Shown piece after piece: positions 1 through 8,025 of a stretch of 35,268 nucleotides of DNA. Source of the DNA: Acidobacteriota bacterium (GTDB taxonomy: Bacteria > Acidobacteriota > UBA6911); the NCBI GenBank assembly GCA_012719355.1, contig JAAYAM010000130.1:1-35268 (forward strand), read 5' to 3'. The notes under the pieces are model-generated. The model was not told the origin of the DNA. It worked only from the letters and a program-made list of their open reading frames with translations, and did no database searches. A program made the translations under genes and the position numbers. The number at the start of each line of letters is the position of its first letter. Position 1 is the first letter of the stretch.

Positions 1-28
1 GGGACTTGCCCCTCTCCCTTCCACGTTT

Positions 29-98
29 CCCCGGCACTTGCGTGCCGGGCTACAGTAGGAATAAAGAAAAAAACCAAGTCCCGGAGGGACGGCCGAAC
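29..98 (+). repeat. Dispersed palindromic repeat, copy 1
   Basis: This copy has the core shared by copies at 8292-8360 and 26736-26804. It consists of CCCGGCAC (30-37) and GTGCCGGG (42-49) as a stem-loop, an A-rich stretch of about 27 bases, then GTCCC-GGA-GGGAC (78-90) and a (G/A)CCGA tail. The three cores align with few substitutions. The first 28 bases and 99-120 hold nothing else I recognise. It lies beyond the 3' end of the HAD gene, so it may also act in transcript ending, but neither strand shows a proper T-run. Confidence 0.75.
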
Positions 99-120
99 AA
101 ATGCTATGCCGTAACACTGA

Positions 121-756
121 TCACTTCAGCGCGGGCCACTGCAGAAACTGATCGATATTCTCGCACCAGACATCGGGCCCGGCCTCACGCAGCTGCGTGT
201 TTACCGGGTACAATCCGGGAATCGCAACCGTCACTACGCCACCGCGCTTCCCCATCTCGATATCCTCCGGACAATCCCCGACATAGCAACAGACTTCCGG
301 CTTCTTGCCGAGCCGCTCCATCGCCAGCAGCAGCCCTTCAGGGTGCGGCTTCCTGCGTGCCACATCATCGCCGCAAACCAGAACCTTGAAAATATTTGTG
401 AGGCCGAGCAGCTCGATTTCCCGCGAGACCCTGGCGCGATCACCATTTGTGACAATCCCCAAAGCAGCACCACGACTCACCAGGCGGTCGAGGGCGTTTC
501 GAACTCCGGGTAACAGAGCCGGACTCTGTGCATTTCCGTAATGCAGGAGCCACAGTTCGTCGGCTTTGTCCCACTGGTCGGCGGGCAATTCCAGCGCCTC
601 GTACATCTTGTGCCAATCCGGCGAAAAGATCCTCTGGTATGTATCGAAACCAAGCTCGAGCCCAAGTTCGAGAAACGCCTTCTGAAACGCATTAAACGCG
701 TTCTGCGCGCTGTCGAATAGAGTGCCGTCCCAGTCGAAAAGAATCGTATCTATCAT
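121..756 (-). CDS. HAD-superfamily hydrolase, phosphoglycolate-phosphatase-like
   Basis: A cytoplasmic phosphatase of about 211 residues. HAD motif I is DWDGT near residue 8, where two aspartates form the nucleophile and acid pair. Motif II is the Thr in IVTNGD, motif III is the Lys in RRKPHP, and motif IV is GDCPEDIE. The region between motif I and motif II is a helical cap of the Gph/PGMB type. I chose the ATG at 756 because it follows the cytochrome stop codon by 2 bases and puts motif I at the usual distance from the N terminus; an in-frame start at 795 would overlap the cytochrome. It is last in an operon with the flavoprotein and cytochrome genes. The substrate is not evident; phosphoglycolate or another small phosphate ester is possible from the family alone. 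Confidence 0.88.
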   Translation of the reverse strand: MIDTILFDWDGTLFDSAQNAFNAFQKAFLELGLELGFDTYQRIFSPDWHKMYEALELPADQWDKADELWLLHYGNAQSPALLPGVRNALDRLVSRGAALGIVTNGDRARVSREIELLGLTNIFKVLVCGDDVARRKPHPEGLLLAMERLGKKPEVCCYVGDCPEDIEMGKRGGVVTVAIPGLYPVNTQLREAGPDVWCENIDQFLQWPALK

Positions 757-758
757 AA

Positions 759-1121
759 TCACATTTCGTATTTGAACAGGTGGCAGTCCGAACATATCGC
801 CCCGGACGTACCGTGTTCGCTATGACATGCCGTGCACGTTGCGGTGGTCCCGTAGTGGGGAGAGTCGTGTGGATTGTGCTCCACCGCTGCGGTGCGCTGC
901 GCCACCTTCTCGTAACTGCCATGGCATTTGAGACAGGCAGCGTCAGGAGGAATCTCCGGAGCAGAAGCAGCGTGGCATATGCCGCAGTTCGTCCCGTTCT
1001 GCGACACTCCAAGATGATGTTCTTTGACGGCCGCCTGCCGCTGCGATGCTTCCTGCGCAAAGGAGAAACCGAGCGCAAGCGCGGCAATCAGCAGCAGTGC
1101 CCATATATTCTGTTTTCGCAT
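759..1121 (-). CDS. Periplasmic tetrahaem cytochrome c
   Basis: A 120-residue secreted protein with a signal peptide (about residues 1-22, ending near FAQ) and four CxxCH haem-binding motifs: CGICH (46-50), CLKCH (63-67), CTACH (96-100) and CSDCH (110-114). Additional histidines at 35, 36, 82, 85, 89 and 103 can act as distal haem ligands. Size and spacing match the tetrahaem domain that is fused to the flavin domain in Shewanella fumarate reductase Fcc3; here it is a separate gene. It starts 32 bases after the flavoprotein stop codon with GAGGAA as ribosome binding site. The inferred role is delivery of electrons to the neighbouring flavoprotein in the periplasm. Haem motifs are certain; the partner is inferred from adjacency. 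Confidence 0.93.
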   Translation of the reverse strand: MRKQNIWALLLIAALALGFSFAQEASQRQAAVKEHHLGVSQNGTNCGICHAASAPEIPPDAACLKCHGSYEKVAQRTAAVEHNPHDSPHYGTTATCTACHSEHGTSGAICSDCHLFKYEM

Positions 1122-1153
1122 AACTTCCTCATTGTTTCTGGAAAATCAACCGT

Positions 1154-2689
1154 TCACGCCTTGCGCGCGGCTGCGTTTTCACCCGCAATGCGCCCCATGA
1201 CGAGACAGTCGGCGATGGCGCACGACCCGAGGCGGCTGGCCCCGTGAACGCCGCCGGTAACTTCGCCGGACGCGAACAGACGGGGGATTGGTTCTCCGGT
1301 GGCCATGTGAATCACCTGTGCCTTCGTGTTGATCTGAACGCCGCCCATGCAGTGATGTACCTTGACCCAGGCCCGCCCGGCGTAGAACGGCCCTTTTTCG
1401 AGAGTGATCTTCTTGAAGAAGGTCTTTCCGAATTCCCTGTCTTCACCGGCTTTTACGAAGGCATTATACCGGTCGACCTGCGCAAGCAGTCCCTCGCGGT
1501 TGATGCCGTAGAATTGGGCGAGAGCTTCTATCGTATCGAATTTATGAGCCACACCGTATTTGAGGGCGTTCCCCAATGAAGGAGATTCGCCGGTCCCCTC
1601 CTCCGCCACAAATGCGACAGGATAGACCGGATTTCCCGCTTCATCCTTGTGTTTCAGAATGGCGTCGGAACGCGTTTTCCGGTCGGCCATTTCGTTTACG
1701 AAACGTTTGCCGGTGCGGATGTCGACCATGATTCCGTACGGGAATGCGGCCTGCTGCAGAAACTGCGGCGACATTCCGAAGCCCTTTTCATCGGGGGATG
1801 CCCAGGGACCAAGTTGAATCTGATCAAGCTGGACCGGCGTAGCGCCCGCGCGCAGAAGAGCGGCGAGTCCTTCGGAAGTCGCTCCCGCATGATTGGTGCT
1901 TTGGAGCGAATTGTCCATGCCCGGATCCTGCCTCGTCCTGAAGCGCACGTCGGAAGAAAACCCGCCGCAGGCCATAACGAGACCGCTTCGGGCCCGGATG
2001 CGCCGAAGCCTGCCGCTGTCCTCATCGGGAAAGCGGTGACCCTCGCGGACGACGATGCCGGTTACTGCTCCGGAGGAATCCTGGAGGATCTGCTCGAGTT
2101 TCGTCCTGTTCCTGAAGATCACGCCCATATTGCGCGCGGCCTTGCCCAGCGGCACCGTAATGCCGCCACCGGAATTGTTCGTCGTCTGCAGGGTGCGCGG
2201 GATGGAATGCCCGCCGAACTGCAGCACGACATCCTTGTATTGCACCCCGTACTCGAGCGTGAATTCGTAAGCCCAGCGGGTTCCTTCCGCGATGACGCGA
2301 AGCAGCTCGACATGATTGAGGCCGCGGCCTGCCTTGAGCATGTCCTCCACCATCTGCTCGACCGAATCCTTAATTCCCTGCCGGGCCTGAAGTGGCGAAC
2401 CGGCGACCGCGAACGCGCCGCCGTTGATTGCTGAGTTGCCGCCGAAGACGGCCATCTTCTCGATCACGAGAACAGACGCGCCCCGCTTGCGCGCTTCGAT
2501 GGCGGCCGACGTCCCGGCAAAGCCGCTCCCGACGATCACGACATCATACTCTTCATCCCATCGATCGCCAGGGCCTGCTGCGAAACCCGACAACACCCCG
2601 ATAGAGGCGGCGGCGGATCCTGCCGCCGCTATCAGTAACGATCTGCGTGAGAGCGCCGGCGCGTTGGTGCGGGATCGATCCTTCTTCAT
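1154..2689 (-). CDS. Tat-exported FAD-dependent reductase, fumarate reductase / flavocytochrome c family
   Basis: About 511 residues. The N terminus has a twin-arginine signal (SRRSLLIAAAG). It is followed by the FAD dinucleotide-binding motif VVIVGSGFAGTSAA and the IEKM...GGNSAINGG segment typical of the fumarate reductase flavoprotein family. C-terminal landmarks also fit: GKRFVNE..DR, HHCMGGVQI (substrate-binding His region) and HGASRLG, where the Arg aligns with a substrate-binding Arg of Fcc3. I chose the ATG at 2689 because AGGAGG lies 5 bases upstream; a GTG at 2692 is closer to that site. The cytochrome gene downstream makes this a split flavocytochrome c. Family members reduce fumarate, methacrylate, urocanate or other enoates. 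The sequence does not tell which, so I leave the substrate open. Confidence 0.9.
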   Translation of the reverse strand: MKKDRSRTNAPALSRRSLLIAAAGSAAASIGVLSGFAAGPGDRWDEEYDVVIVGSGFAGTSAAIEARKRGASVLVIEKMAVFGGNSAINGGAFAVAGSPLQARQGIKDSVEQMVEDMLKAGRGLNHVELLRVIAEGTRWAYEFTLEYGVQYKDVVLQFGGHSIPRTLQTTNNSGGGITVPLGKAARNMGVIFRNRTKLEQILQDSSGAVTGIVVREGHRFPDEDSGRLRRIRARSGLVMACGGFSSDVRFRTRQDPGMDNSLQSTNHAGATSEGLAALLRAGATPVQLDQIQLGPWASPDEKGFGMSPQFLQQAAFPYGIMVDIRTGKRFVNEMADRKTRSDAILKHKDEAGNPVYPVAFVAEEGTGESPSLGNALKYGVAHKFDTIEALAQFYGINREGLLAQVDRYNAFVKAGEDREFGKTFFKKITLEKGPFYAGRAWVKVHHCMGGVQINTKAQVIHMATGEPIPRLFASGEVTGGVHGASRLGSCAIADCLVMGRIAGENAAARKA

Positions 2690-2858
2690 CACTTCCTCCT
2701 TCTTTGTGCGGGCAACAGTTTATTCAGTCCGGGACACCGAATGCAACATCAGGCGCTTTCAAACGTTGCGGCGGCTCTGAAAAGATGCTAGAAAAGCCCA
2801 GGCGGTGCCGGTCTGTTCGCGCTTCCGCCGAGATGAATGGGAGCCCTGCATTAGCAAC

Positions 2859-4877
2859 TTGAAACGAAATGCTGCTGTAAAGATCGGACTGGGGATTGAC
2901 GCGGGCGGAACCTACACCGATGCCGTGATCTTTGATCTCGAGAAGAACTTCCTCATCAGCAAGGCAAAGTCTCTCACCACGAGATGGGATTTCACCGCAG
3001 GCATCCGCAGGGCACTCGAGCAGATCGATCAGTCCTTCCTGAAGAAGACAGCGCTTGTCTCGCTGTCGACAACGCTTGCAACCAACGCCATAGTGGAGAA
3101 CGAAGGGCAGAAGGTCGGGCTCATCATTATGCCCCCCTTCGGACTGGATATCGTTCACAACACGTTCCAGGTACCGAAATCTCTCGTGCAGGGACAGCTG
3201 GATATCACCGGCCGCGAGATAGAGCCGGTGAATCCGGAAGAAATCAGATCGGTTGCGCGCCGTATGATTGAAAACCATGGCGTCACCGCATTCGCCGTAT
3301 CCGGATTTGCAGGTTCCATCAATCCGAAACACGAGCTCGAGATCAAGGAGATCCTGAGCGAGGAAACCGGCTTCTTTGTTTCATGCGGCCACGAACTGTC
3401 CGACACTCTCAATTTCCAGACCAGGGCCGTCACCGCAGTGTTGAACGCGAGGATCATCCCCAGGCTTGCCGGCCTGCTGCTGGATCTCGAGAAGGTGATG
3501 AAGGCCTACGGCATAGATTCGCCGGTTGTCGTGGTCAAAGGAGACGGCACCCTGATGAGTTCGGAGATGGCCAAGATGCGCCCTGTCGAAACGATCCTCT
3601 CGGGGCCCGCGGCGAGCGTTGCGGGCGCCAGACATCTGACCGGCATAGACGACGCACTGGTAGTGGACATGGGAGGGACGACCACCGACACGGCCGCGCT
3701 GTCGTCAGGCATGGTCAGACTCAATGACAACGGGTCAAAAGTGGGAAGACACAGGACGCACGTCAAGGCCCTCGATATCAGGACGGCGGGGCTCGGGGGC
3801 GACAGTCTGGTTCTGTATGAGAGGACGCAGTTCTCCATAGGCCCCCGACGGGTGGCACCGGTTGCATGGCTGGGACGGAATCGGCAAGGCACGGAAGCGG
3901 CTTTGGATTACCTGATGCATCACCTCAAACGCTATTCCCTCTCGACAGCGAGGATGCAGATCCTGGTGAAAACAGGCGCCAACAGAGCGATACGGCTCTC
4001 TTCCCTGGAAGAGAGAATCGCCGGACTCCTTGATCAAAGGCCTTATTCGCTGGACGAACTCCTTCATGTCACCCGCACCGCCACAGAAGAGAGCCTGAAC
4101 CTGCAGCGTCTGGAGGAGAACTTCATTATCCAGAGATGCGGCCTCACCCTTACTGACCTCCTGCATGTCAACGGCGTCTTTGAAGAATGGGATGCGGACA
4201 CGGCTCGCCGATATGCGGAGTTCTATGCGTTTCTGTCCCGTATGCCGTTGCGCGAAATGACTGATCATATCCTTGATCTGGGGGTCAAGCGGCTCTCGAT
4301 GGAATTACTGAAACGCCGCCTGGATGACGACACCGATGCAGACGCGATCGACGACTCTCCCGTCGCCAGGACTCTGGTTCACCGTTTCCTGAATGAACAG
4401 CATCCCGAGTACGAAGTGGAGATAAGGTTCAAGCACCCGGTAATCGGGATAGGGGCGCCGATCGGCTACTTTCTGCCGCGCGCCGTCGTTCCTTTCAAAG
4501 CGAAAGCTATCCTTCCGCCGAATGCCGACGTGGCGAACGCCATCGGCGCGATCACGAGCCATGTTTTCATCCGGAGACAGCTCCGGATAGCGCCCGACGG
4601 AGCGGGCGGTTTTGTGGTGGAAGGGGTTTCAGGAGCGCGCAAATTCGCAAGTATCGAGGAGGCGGACCGTTTTGCCAGGGCGGAATTGAAGGAGATGATT
4701 CACCAGAAGGCAATTGAGGCGGGAACGAGTTCGAGAACCATAAGGTTTGAAACGAGTGACAGCATACCGCTGGCCGCCACTGGGGAGGCGGTCTTTCTGA
4801 AAAGGACGATTTCGGCAAGTCTGAAGGGACATCCGGATCTGGTTGTCAGTTTGCCCGGAAGAATCGGTAAAGGCTAA
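2859..4877 (+). CDS. Hydantoinase/oxoprolinase-family (HyuA-like) ASKHA ATPase
   Basis: About 672 residues from a TTG at 2859. GLGIDAGGTYTD (about residues 10-21) is the first phosphate-binding loop of the hydantoinase/oxoprolinase family. SGPAAS (about 249) and DMGGTTTDTA (about 270) mark the second ATPase lobe. The C-terminal half carries GIGAPIGYFLP and PPNADVANAIGA. The start is uncertain: an in-frame GTG lies at 2805, but TTG 2859 puts the nucleotide loop at the usual distance and has GGGAG 15 bases upstream. No partner B subunit is present, as true N-methylhydantoinase or acetone carboxylase would need. Proteins of this type occur next to corrinoid methyltransferases. I infer an ATP-dependent accessory role in the methyl-transfer island, not hydantoin hydrolysis. 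The function is not proven. Confidence 0.8.
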   Translation: MKRNAAVKIGLGIDAGGTYTDAVIFDLEKNFLISKAKSLTTRWDFTAGIRRALEQIDQSFLKKTALVSLSTTLATNAIVENEGQKVGLIIMPPFGLDIVHNTFQVPKSLVQGQLDITGREIEPVNPEEIRSVARRMIENHGVTAFAVSGFAGSINPKHELEIKEILSEETGFFVSCGHELSDTLNFQTRAVTAVLNARIIPRLAGLLLDLEKVMKAYGIDSPVVVVKGDGTLMSSEMAKMRPVETILSGPAASVAGARHLTGIDDALVVDMGGTTTDTAALSSGMVRLNDNGSKVGRHRTHVKALDIRTAGLGGDSLVLYERTQFSIGPRRVAPVAWLGRNRQGTEAALDYLMHHLKRYSLSTARMQILVKTGANRAIRLSSLEERIAGLLDQRPYSLDELLHVTRTATEESLNLQRLEENFIIQRCGLTLTDLLHVNGVFEEWDADTARRYAEFYAFLSRMPLREMTDHILDLGVKRLSMELLKRRLDDDTDADAIDDSPVARTLVHRFLNEQHPEYEVEIRFKHPVIGIGAPIGYFLPRAVVPFKAKAILPPNADVANAIGAITSHVFIRRQLRIAPDGAGGFVVEGVSGARKFASIEEADRFARAELKEMIHQKAIEAGTSSRTIRFETSDSIPLAATGEAVFLKRTISASLKGHPDLVVSLPGRIGKG

Positions 4878-4885
4878 GTTTAGCT

Positions 4886-4914
4886 TTCAAAAGCCGGACG
4901 CGGCCTATTATAAT
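4886..4914 (+). promoter_or_regulatory. Predicted sigma70-type promoter for URO-D paralogue A
   Basis: TTCAAA (4886-4891) and a perfect TATAAT (4909-4914) are separated by 17 bases, just after the HyuA-like stop codon. Initiation near 4921 would give a leader of about 185 bases before the ATG at 5107. I found no cobalamin B12-box or other known riboswitch signature in that leader. Confidence 0.5.
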
Positions 4915-5106
4915 GCGGGCGTTCGTCCGCGTGGAGGCAGCCAGGTTGCACGGAGTCTCATCGGGTTTTCTTCGGGTGATATCCGGCTCACTGGGAGATC
5001 GGGCCGCGGAAGCAGTTATCATTCATCTGATTCCTGAGAAAGAACCGGATGCTGGGAACGACGAATTCCTAACAAAGGGCAAGAATTAAACTGGGAGGTT
5101 CTGCTG

Positions 5107-6108
5107 ATGAATTTAAAACAAACATTCATGTCCGCATTGCGCAATGAGAAGCCGATAAAGTGGATGGGATACGGATTCGAGGCATTTCCGAAGATCAAGT
5201 TCCACTGCGTTATGGATCCTATCTCGGTCTGGGACATTCTCCAGTTCACGGGTGAGGCGGCCATAGACAACTGGGGAGGCACCATTCGTTTCCTTCCCGG
5301 CGATCCCGGCTGGATACCGATCGTCAATGACGAGAACAAGGTCATCAAGGATATTACGAAATGGCGGGACTATGTGAAATTCCCCGAGATTCCGGACCTT
5401 GACTGGAGCGAGGCGAAAAAGACCATAGAAGGAATCGACAGAGAAACGACTATGGTCATGGTTCCGAGTTTCCGCGGCCTGTTCGAGCGCGCCCATTGCC
5501 TCATGCCTTTCGAGGAAGTGCTCATCAGCCTGTATGAGGAGCCCGAAGCAATGTATGAGTTCTTCGGCGCCTATGCCGAATGGAAGCTCAAGGTCTTCGA
5601 GCTGCTCATCGACAATCTGAAACCGGACATCCTGCACAGTCACGACGACTGGGGTTCCAAGACCGCTCTCTTCTTCTCTCCGCAGAAGTTCCGCGAGCTG
5701 CTGAAGCCTCATTACGCGCGGCTCTATGACTACGTCAAGAAACGCGGCGTCCTGATACAGCATCATTCCGACTGCTATATCCAGGGAATTGAAACCGACA
5801 TGGTCGATCTGGGAATCGACATGTGGCAGGGAGCCCTTCCTTCCAACGATCTGCTCGAGATAAAGAAGAACACGCAGGGAAAGATGCTCCTCATGGGAGG
5901 TATCGACCAGGGCATCATCGACAGGGCGGAGGCGACGGAGGAGGAGATCCGCGCTGAAGTCCGCAGGGCGATCGACACCTATGCTCCCGGCGGGGCATTT
6001 CTGCCGTGTGTCGGCAGCCTCGAGTGCATCAATGAGTGGGTGACTCCGATCGTCATTGACGAATGCAACCGGTACGGGGCGGAATGGCTGAAGAAGCAGC
6101 AGCAGTAG
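5107..6108 (+). CDS. URO-D-family corrinoid methyltransferase, paralogue A
   Basis: A 333-residue protein of the uroporphyrinogen decarboxylase superfamily, which includes the methyltransferases MtaA, MtbA and CmuA. The ATG has GGGAGG 8 bases upstream. Key landmarks are HDDWGS (179-184), HHSDC (219-223) and FLPCVGS (C301). C223 and C301 sit where MtaA-type enzymes keep two zinc-binding cysteines, so this paralogue could bind the Zn that activates the methyl acceptor or donor. A true heme-pathway decarboxylase is unlikely: no other haem genes are near, and a RACo, a corrinoid protein and a methyl-H4folate enzyme surround it. The role is inferred as methyl transfer between a substrate and the corrinoid protein; the substrate is unknown. 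It is closely similar in layout to paralogues B and C on the opposite strand. Confidence 0.87.
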   Translation: MNLKQTFMSALRNEKPIKWMGYGFEAFPKIKFHCVMDPISVWDILQFTGEAAIDNWGGTIRFLPGDPGWIPIVNDENKVIKDITKWRDYVKFPEIPDLDWSEAKKTIEGIDRETTMVMVPSFRGLFERAHCLMPFEEVLISLYEEPEAMYEFFGAYAEWKLKVFELLIDNLKPDILHSHDDWGSKTALFFSPQKFRELLKPHYARLYDYVKKRGVLIQHHSDCYIQGIETDMVDLGIDMWQGALPSNDLLEIKKNTQGKMLLMGGIDQGIIDRAEATEEEIRAEVRRAIDTYAPGGAFLPCVGSLECINEWVTPIVIDECNRYGAEWLKKQQQ

Positions 6109-6136
6109 CGCTAGCAGCCGCTCGCCGACAGTGAAC

Positions 6137-6179
6137 AAACAGAAAACCTCCCGTGCCTGATGCGGGAGGTTTTCTGTTT
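6137..6179. terminator. Strong bidirectional hairpin terminator after paralogue A
   Basis: A perfect 17-bp stem (6137-6153 pairs with 6163-6179) with a 9-base loop. The stem combines a GC-rich inner part (CCTCCCG/CGGGAGG) with an A-rich arm and a T-rich arm (TTTTCTGTTT), so it reads as an intrinsic terminator on either strand. It begins 28 bases after the stop codon of paralogue A and ends 25 bases before the TTG start of the RACo gene. It also locks away GGGAGG, the only strong Shine-Dalgarno-like sequence near the RACo start. Confidence 0.85.
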
Positions 6180-6204
6180 GAAGAATAAACCATAAGCATG
6201 AGCA

Positions 6205-8025
6205 TTGACATCATTGCACCACATTGAATTCGAACCTGTGGGAAGACGCGGCAGCTGTCCTGAAGGGATTTCGCTCCTGGATTGCGCGCGTCTGTTGAAA
6301 GTGGACATTGTCAGCATCTGCGGCGGCCTCGGCTCATGCCGCAGATGCCGTGTCCAGGTCGTATCGGGAGCGGTATCGGCGCCGACGGCCGTCGACCGCG
6401 AAACCTTCGCGGACGCGGAACTGAAACAGGGCTGGCGTCTTGCCTGCACGGCGTTTCCACAGGGCGATGTCAGGGTGCTGGTGCCGCCTGAGTCTCTCTC
6501 GACGCCCCAGCGCATGCAGGTGGAAGGCCTTGATCAGCAGATCGCCCCGGATCCGGCGGTTCGTATCTTCGATGTGCAATTGACTCCTCCCTCACTGGAA
6601 GACCCGAAGGCGGACGATTCAAACCTGTGGTCCGCGCTCGAACGCGATCACGGCGTGGCTTCGGGAATCATCGATCTTGCAGTGCTGCAGGTTCTGTCTT
6701 CCAGGCTCCGGGCTCTGAACTGGAGAGCGGATGTTGTCCTGCGCGAATCGGAGATCATAGCCCTGGATGCGCCCCAGACACGGTGGATCGGCCTTGCAGT
6801 GGATATCGGCACGACCAAGATCGCCGTGTACCTGGTGGACATGAAGAGCGGAGAGATAGCGGCATCGTCGGCTCTGATGAATCCCCAGATCTCTTATGGC
6901 GAGGACGTGGTGTCGCGGATCCATATCGCGGGCGAATCTGCGGAGAACGCCGCAAAGCTTCAGGCGCTCCTCGTCGATGCTCTCAACGGCACCATTGCCT
7001 CGATGTGCGATGGAATCGGCTCCGACCCGTCACATATTGTGGATGCGGTCATTGTCGCCAACACCGCCATCCATCATCTGTTCCTGCAGGCTCCGGTGCA
7101 GCAGCTGGGGCTGGTTCCGTATGTGCCGGCCGTTCGTTCGGCGCTGGACATCAAGGCCCGCGATCTCGGTTTGAAGACGGCTCCGGGAGGCTGTGTGCAT
7201 CTGCTGCCGAACGTGGCCGGCTATGTCGGTGCAGATCATGTGGCGATGCTGCTCGCAACCCGGATAGCTGAGCGGGACGGGATAACGCTGGCAATCGATA
7301 TCGGCACCAATACGGAAATCTGCCTGAATCGCCATGGCAGGATGAAAAGCGTCTCGTGCGCTTCCGGTCCGGCCTTCGAAGGAGCTCATATCGAGTTCGG
7401 AATGCGCGCCGCCCAGGGGGCGATCGAGCATGTGCGGCTGTCGGGTGATCGACTGGAAATCCAGACTATCGGCGGAGTGGCGCCGGTCGGGATCTGCGGC
7501 TCGGGCCTTCTCGACGGAATCGCTCAGATGCTTAACAGCGGAGTGATCGATGCTTCGGGCCGGATGCAGGACCATCCGCTCGTGCGGAAACGCAATGGCA
7601 GAAGGGAATTCGTTCTCGCCCAGCGTCCGGGCGAAAGCGACATTACCATATCGCAGAAGGATGTGCGGGAATTGCAGGCGGCGAAAGCGGCGATAAGGCT
7701 GGGAATACAGGCTCTGATCGATGATGCCGGCATTACAGAAAATGATATCGACCGGGTAATCATTGCCGGAGCATTCGGCACCTTCATCGATGTGCAGAGC
7801 GCTATCGAGATCGGGATGCTCCCCGCCTTGCCGCTGGAGCGCTTTCAGCAGGTGGGTAATGCGGCGGGTACCGGGGCGCGGATGGCTTTGATTTCGAAGG
7901 AAATGCGCCGGGCGGCGCTGGAGATTGCGGAGCGCGACGGATATGTCGAGCTTGCGTGCATTCCCGATTTCAACGAAAGATTCGCCGCCGCCAGTAACCT
8001 CGGCGCCGAGCTCCAGCCTGTGTAG
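6205..8025 (+). CDS. RACo-type reductive activator of corrinoid protein (2Fe-2S plus ASKHA)
   Basis: A 606-residue protein. The N-terminal ferredoxin domain has the plant-type 2Fe-2S ligands C39, C45, C48 (C-x5-C-x2-C) and C81. The C-terminal ASKHA domain begins with LAVDIGTTKIAVYLVD near residue 197, followed by MNPQISYGEDVVSRI, a second LAIDIGTNTEI loop, CASGPAFEG and GICGSGLLDG. This layout is that of the activators of corrinoid/iron-sulfur and O-demethylase corrinoid proteins, which use ATP and electrons to return inactive Co(II) to Co(I). An in-frame stop at 6199 limits the start to TTG 6205 or TTG 6214, and neither has a clear ribosome binding site. It lies downstream of a strong hairpin, so its expression signals are unclear. 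The target is most likely the corrinoid protein encoded at 12557-13189. Confidence 0.92.
   Translation: MTSLHHIEFEPVGRRGSCPEGISLLDCARLLKVDIVSICGGLGSCRRCRVQVVSGAVSAPTAVDRETFADAELKQGWRLACTAFPQGDVRVLVPPESLSTPQRMQVEGLDQQIAPDPAVRIFDVQLTPPSLEDPKADDSNLWSALERDHGVASGIIDLAVLQVLSSRLRALNWRADVVLRESEIIALDAPQTRWIGLAVDIGTTKIAVYLVDMKSGEIAASSALMNPQISYGEDVVSRIHIAGESAENAAKLQALLVDALNGTIASMCDGIGSDPSHIVDAVIVANTAIHHLFLQAPVQQLGLVPYVPAVRSALDIKARDLGLKTAPGGCVHLLPNVAGYVGADHVAMLLATRIAERDGITLAIDIGTNTEICLNRHGRMKSVSCASGPAFEGAHIEFGMRAAQGAIEHVRLSGDRLEIQTIGGVAPVGICGSGLLDGIAQMLNSGVIDASGRMQDHPLVRKRNGRREFVLAQRPGESDITISQKDVRELQAAKAAIRLGIQALIDDAGITENDIDRVIIAGAFGTFIDVQSAIEIGMLPALPLERFQQVGNAAGTGARMALISKEMRRAALEIAERDGYVELACIPDFNERFAAASNLGAELQPV

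Noticed and set aside
1649-2434. Plus-strand frame of 261 codons opposite the flavoprotein
   Set aside because: Antisense shadow in high-GC coding DNA, with no start signal or domain.
2859-4877. N-methylhydantoinase or 5-oxoprolinase as the function of the HyuA-like protein
   Set aside because: No B subunit or other hydantoin or glutathione genes are nearby, and the neighbours are corrinoid proteins.
4915-5106. Cobalamin or other riboswitch in the leader of paralogue A, and in the leader of the minus-strand operon (14120-14212)
   Set aside because: I looked for B12-box-like and SAM-type signatures because the system uses corrinoid; neither leader shows them. A covariance-model search would be decisive.
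5107-6108. HemE (uroporphyrinogen decarboxylase) annotation for the four URO-D genes
   Set aside because: Four diverged copies beside corrinoid protein, RACo and a methyl-H4folate enzyme, without haem genes, do not fit porphyrin synthesis.
5113-6138. Long minus-strand frame of 341 codons opposite URO-D paralogue A
   Set aside because: It is an open antisense frame within a well-supported gene, has no recognisable domain, and its composition mirrors the codon use of the sense gene.
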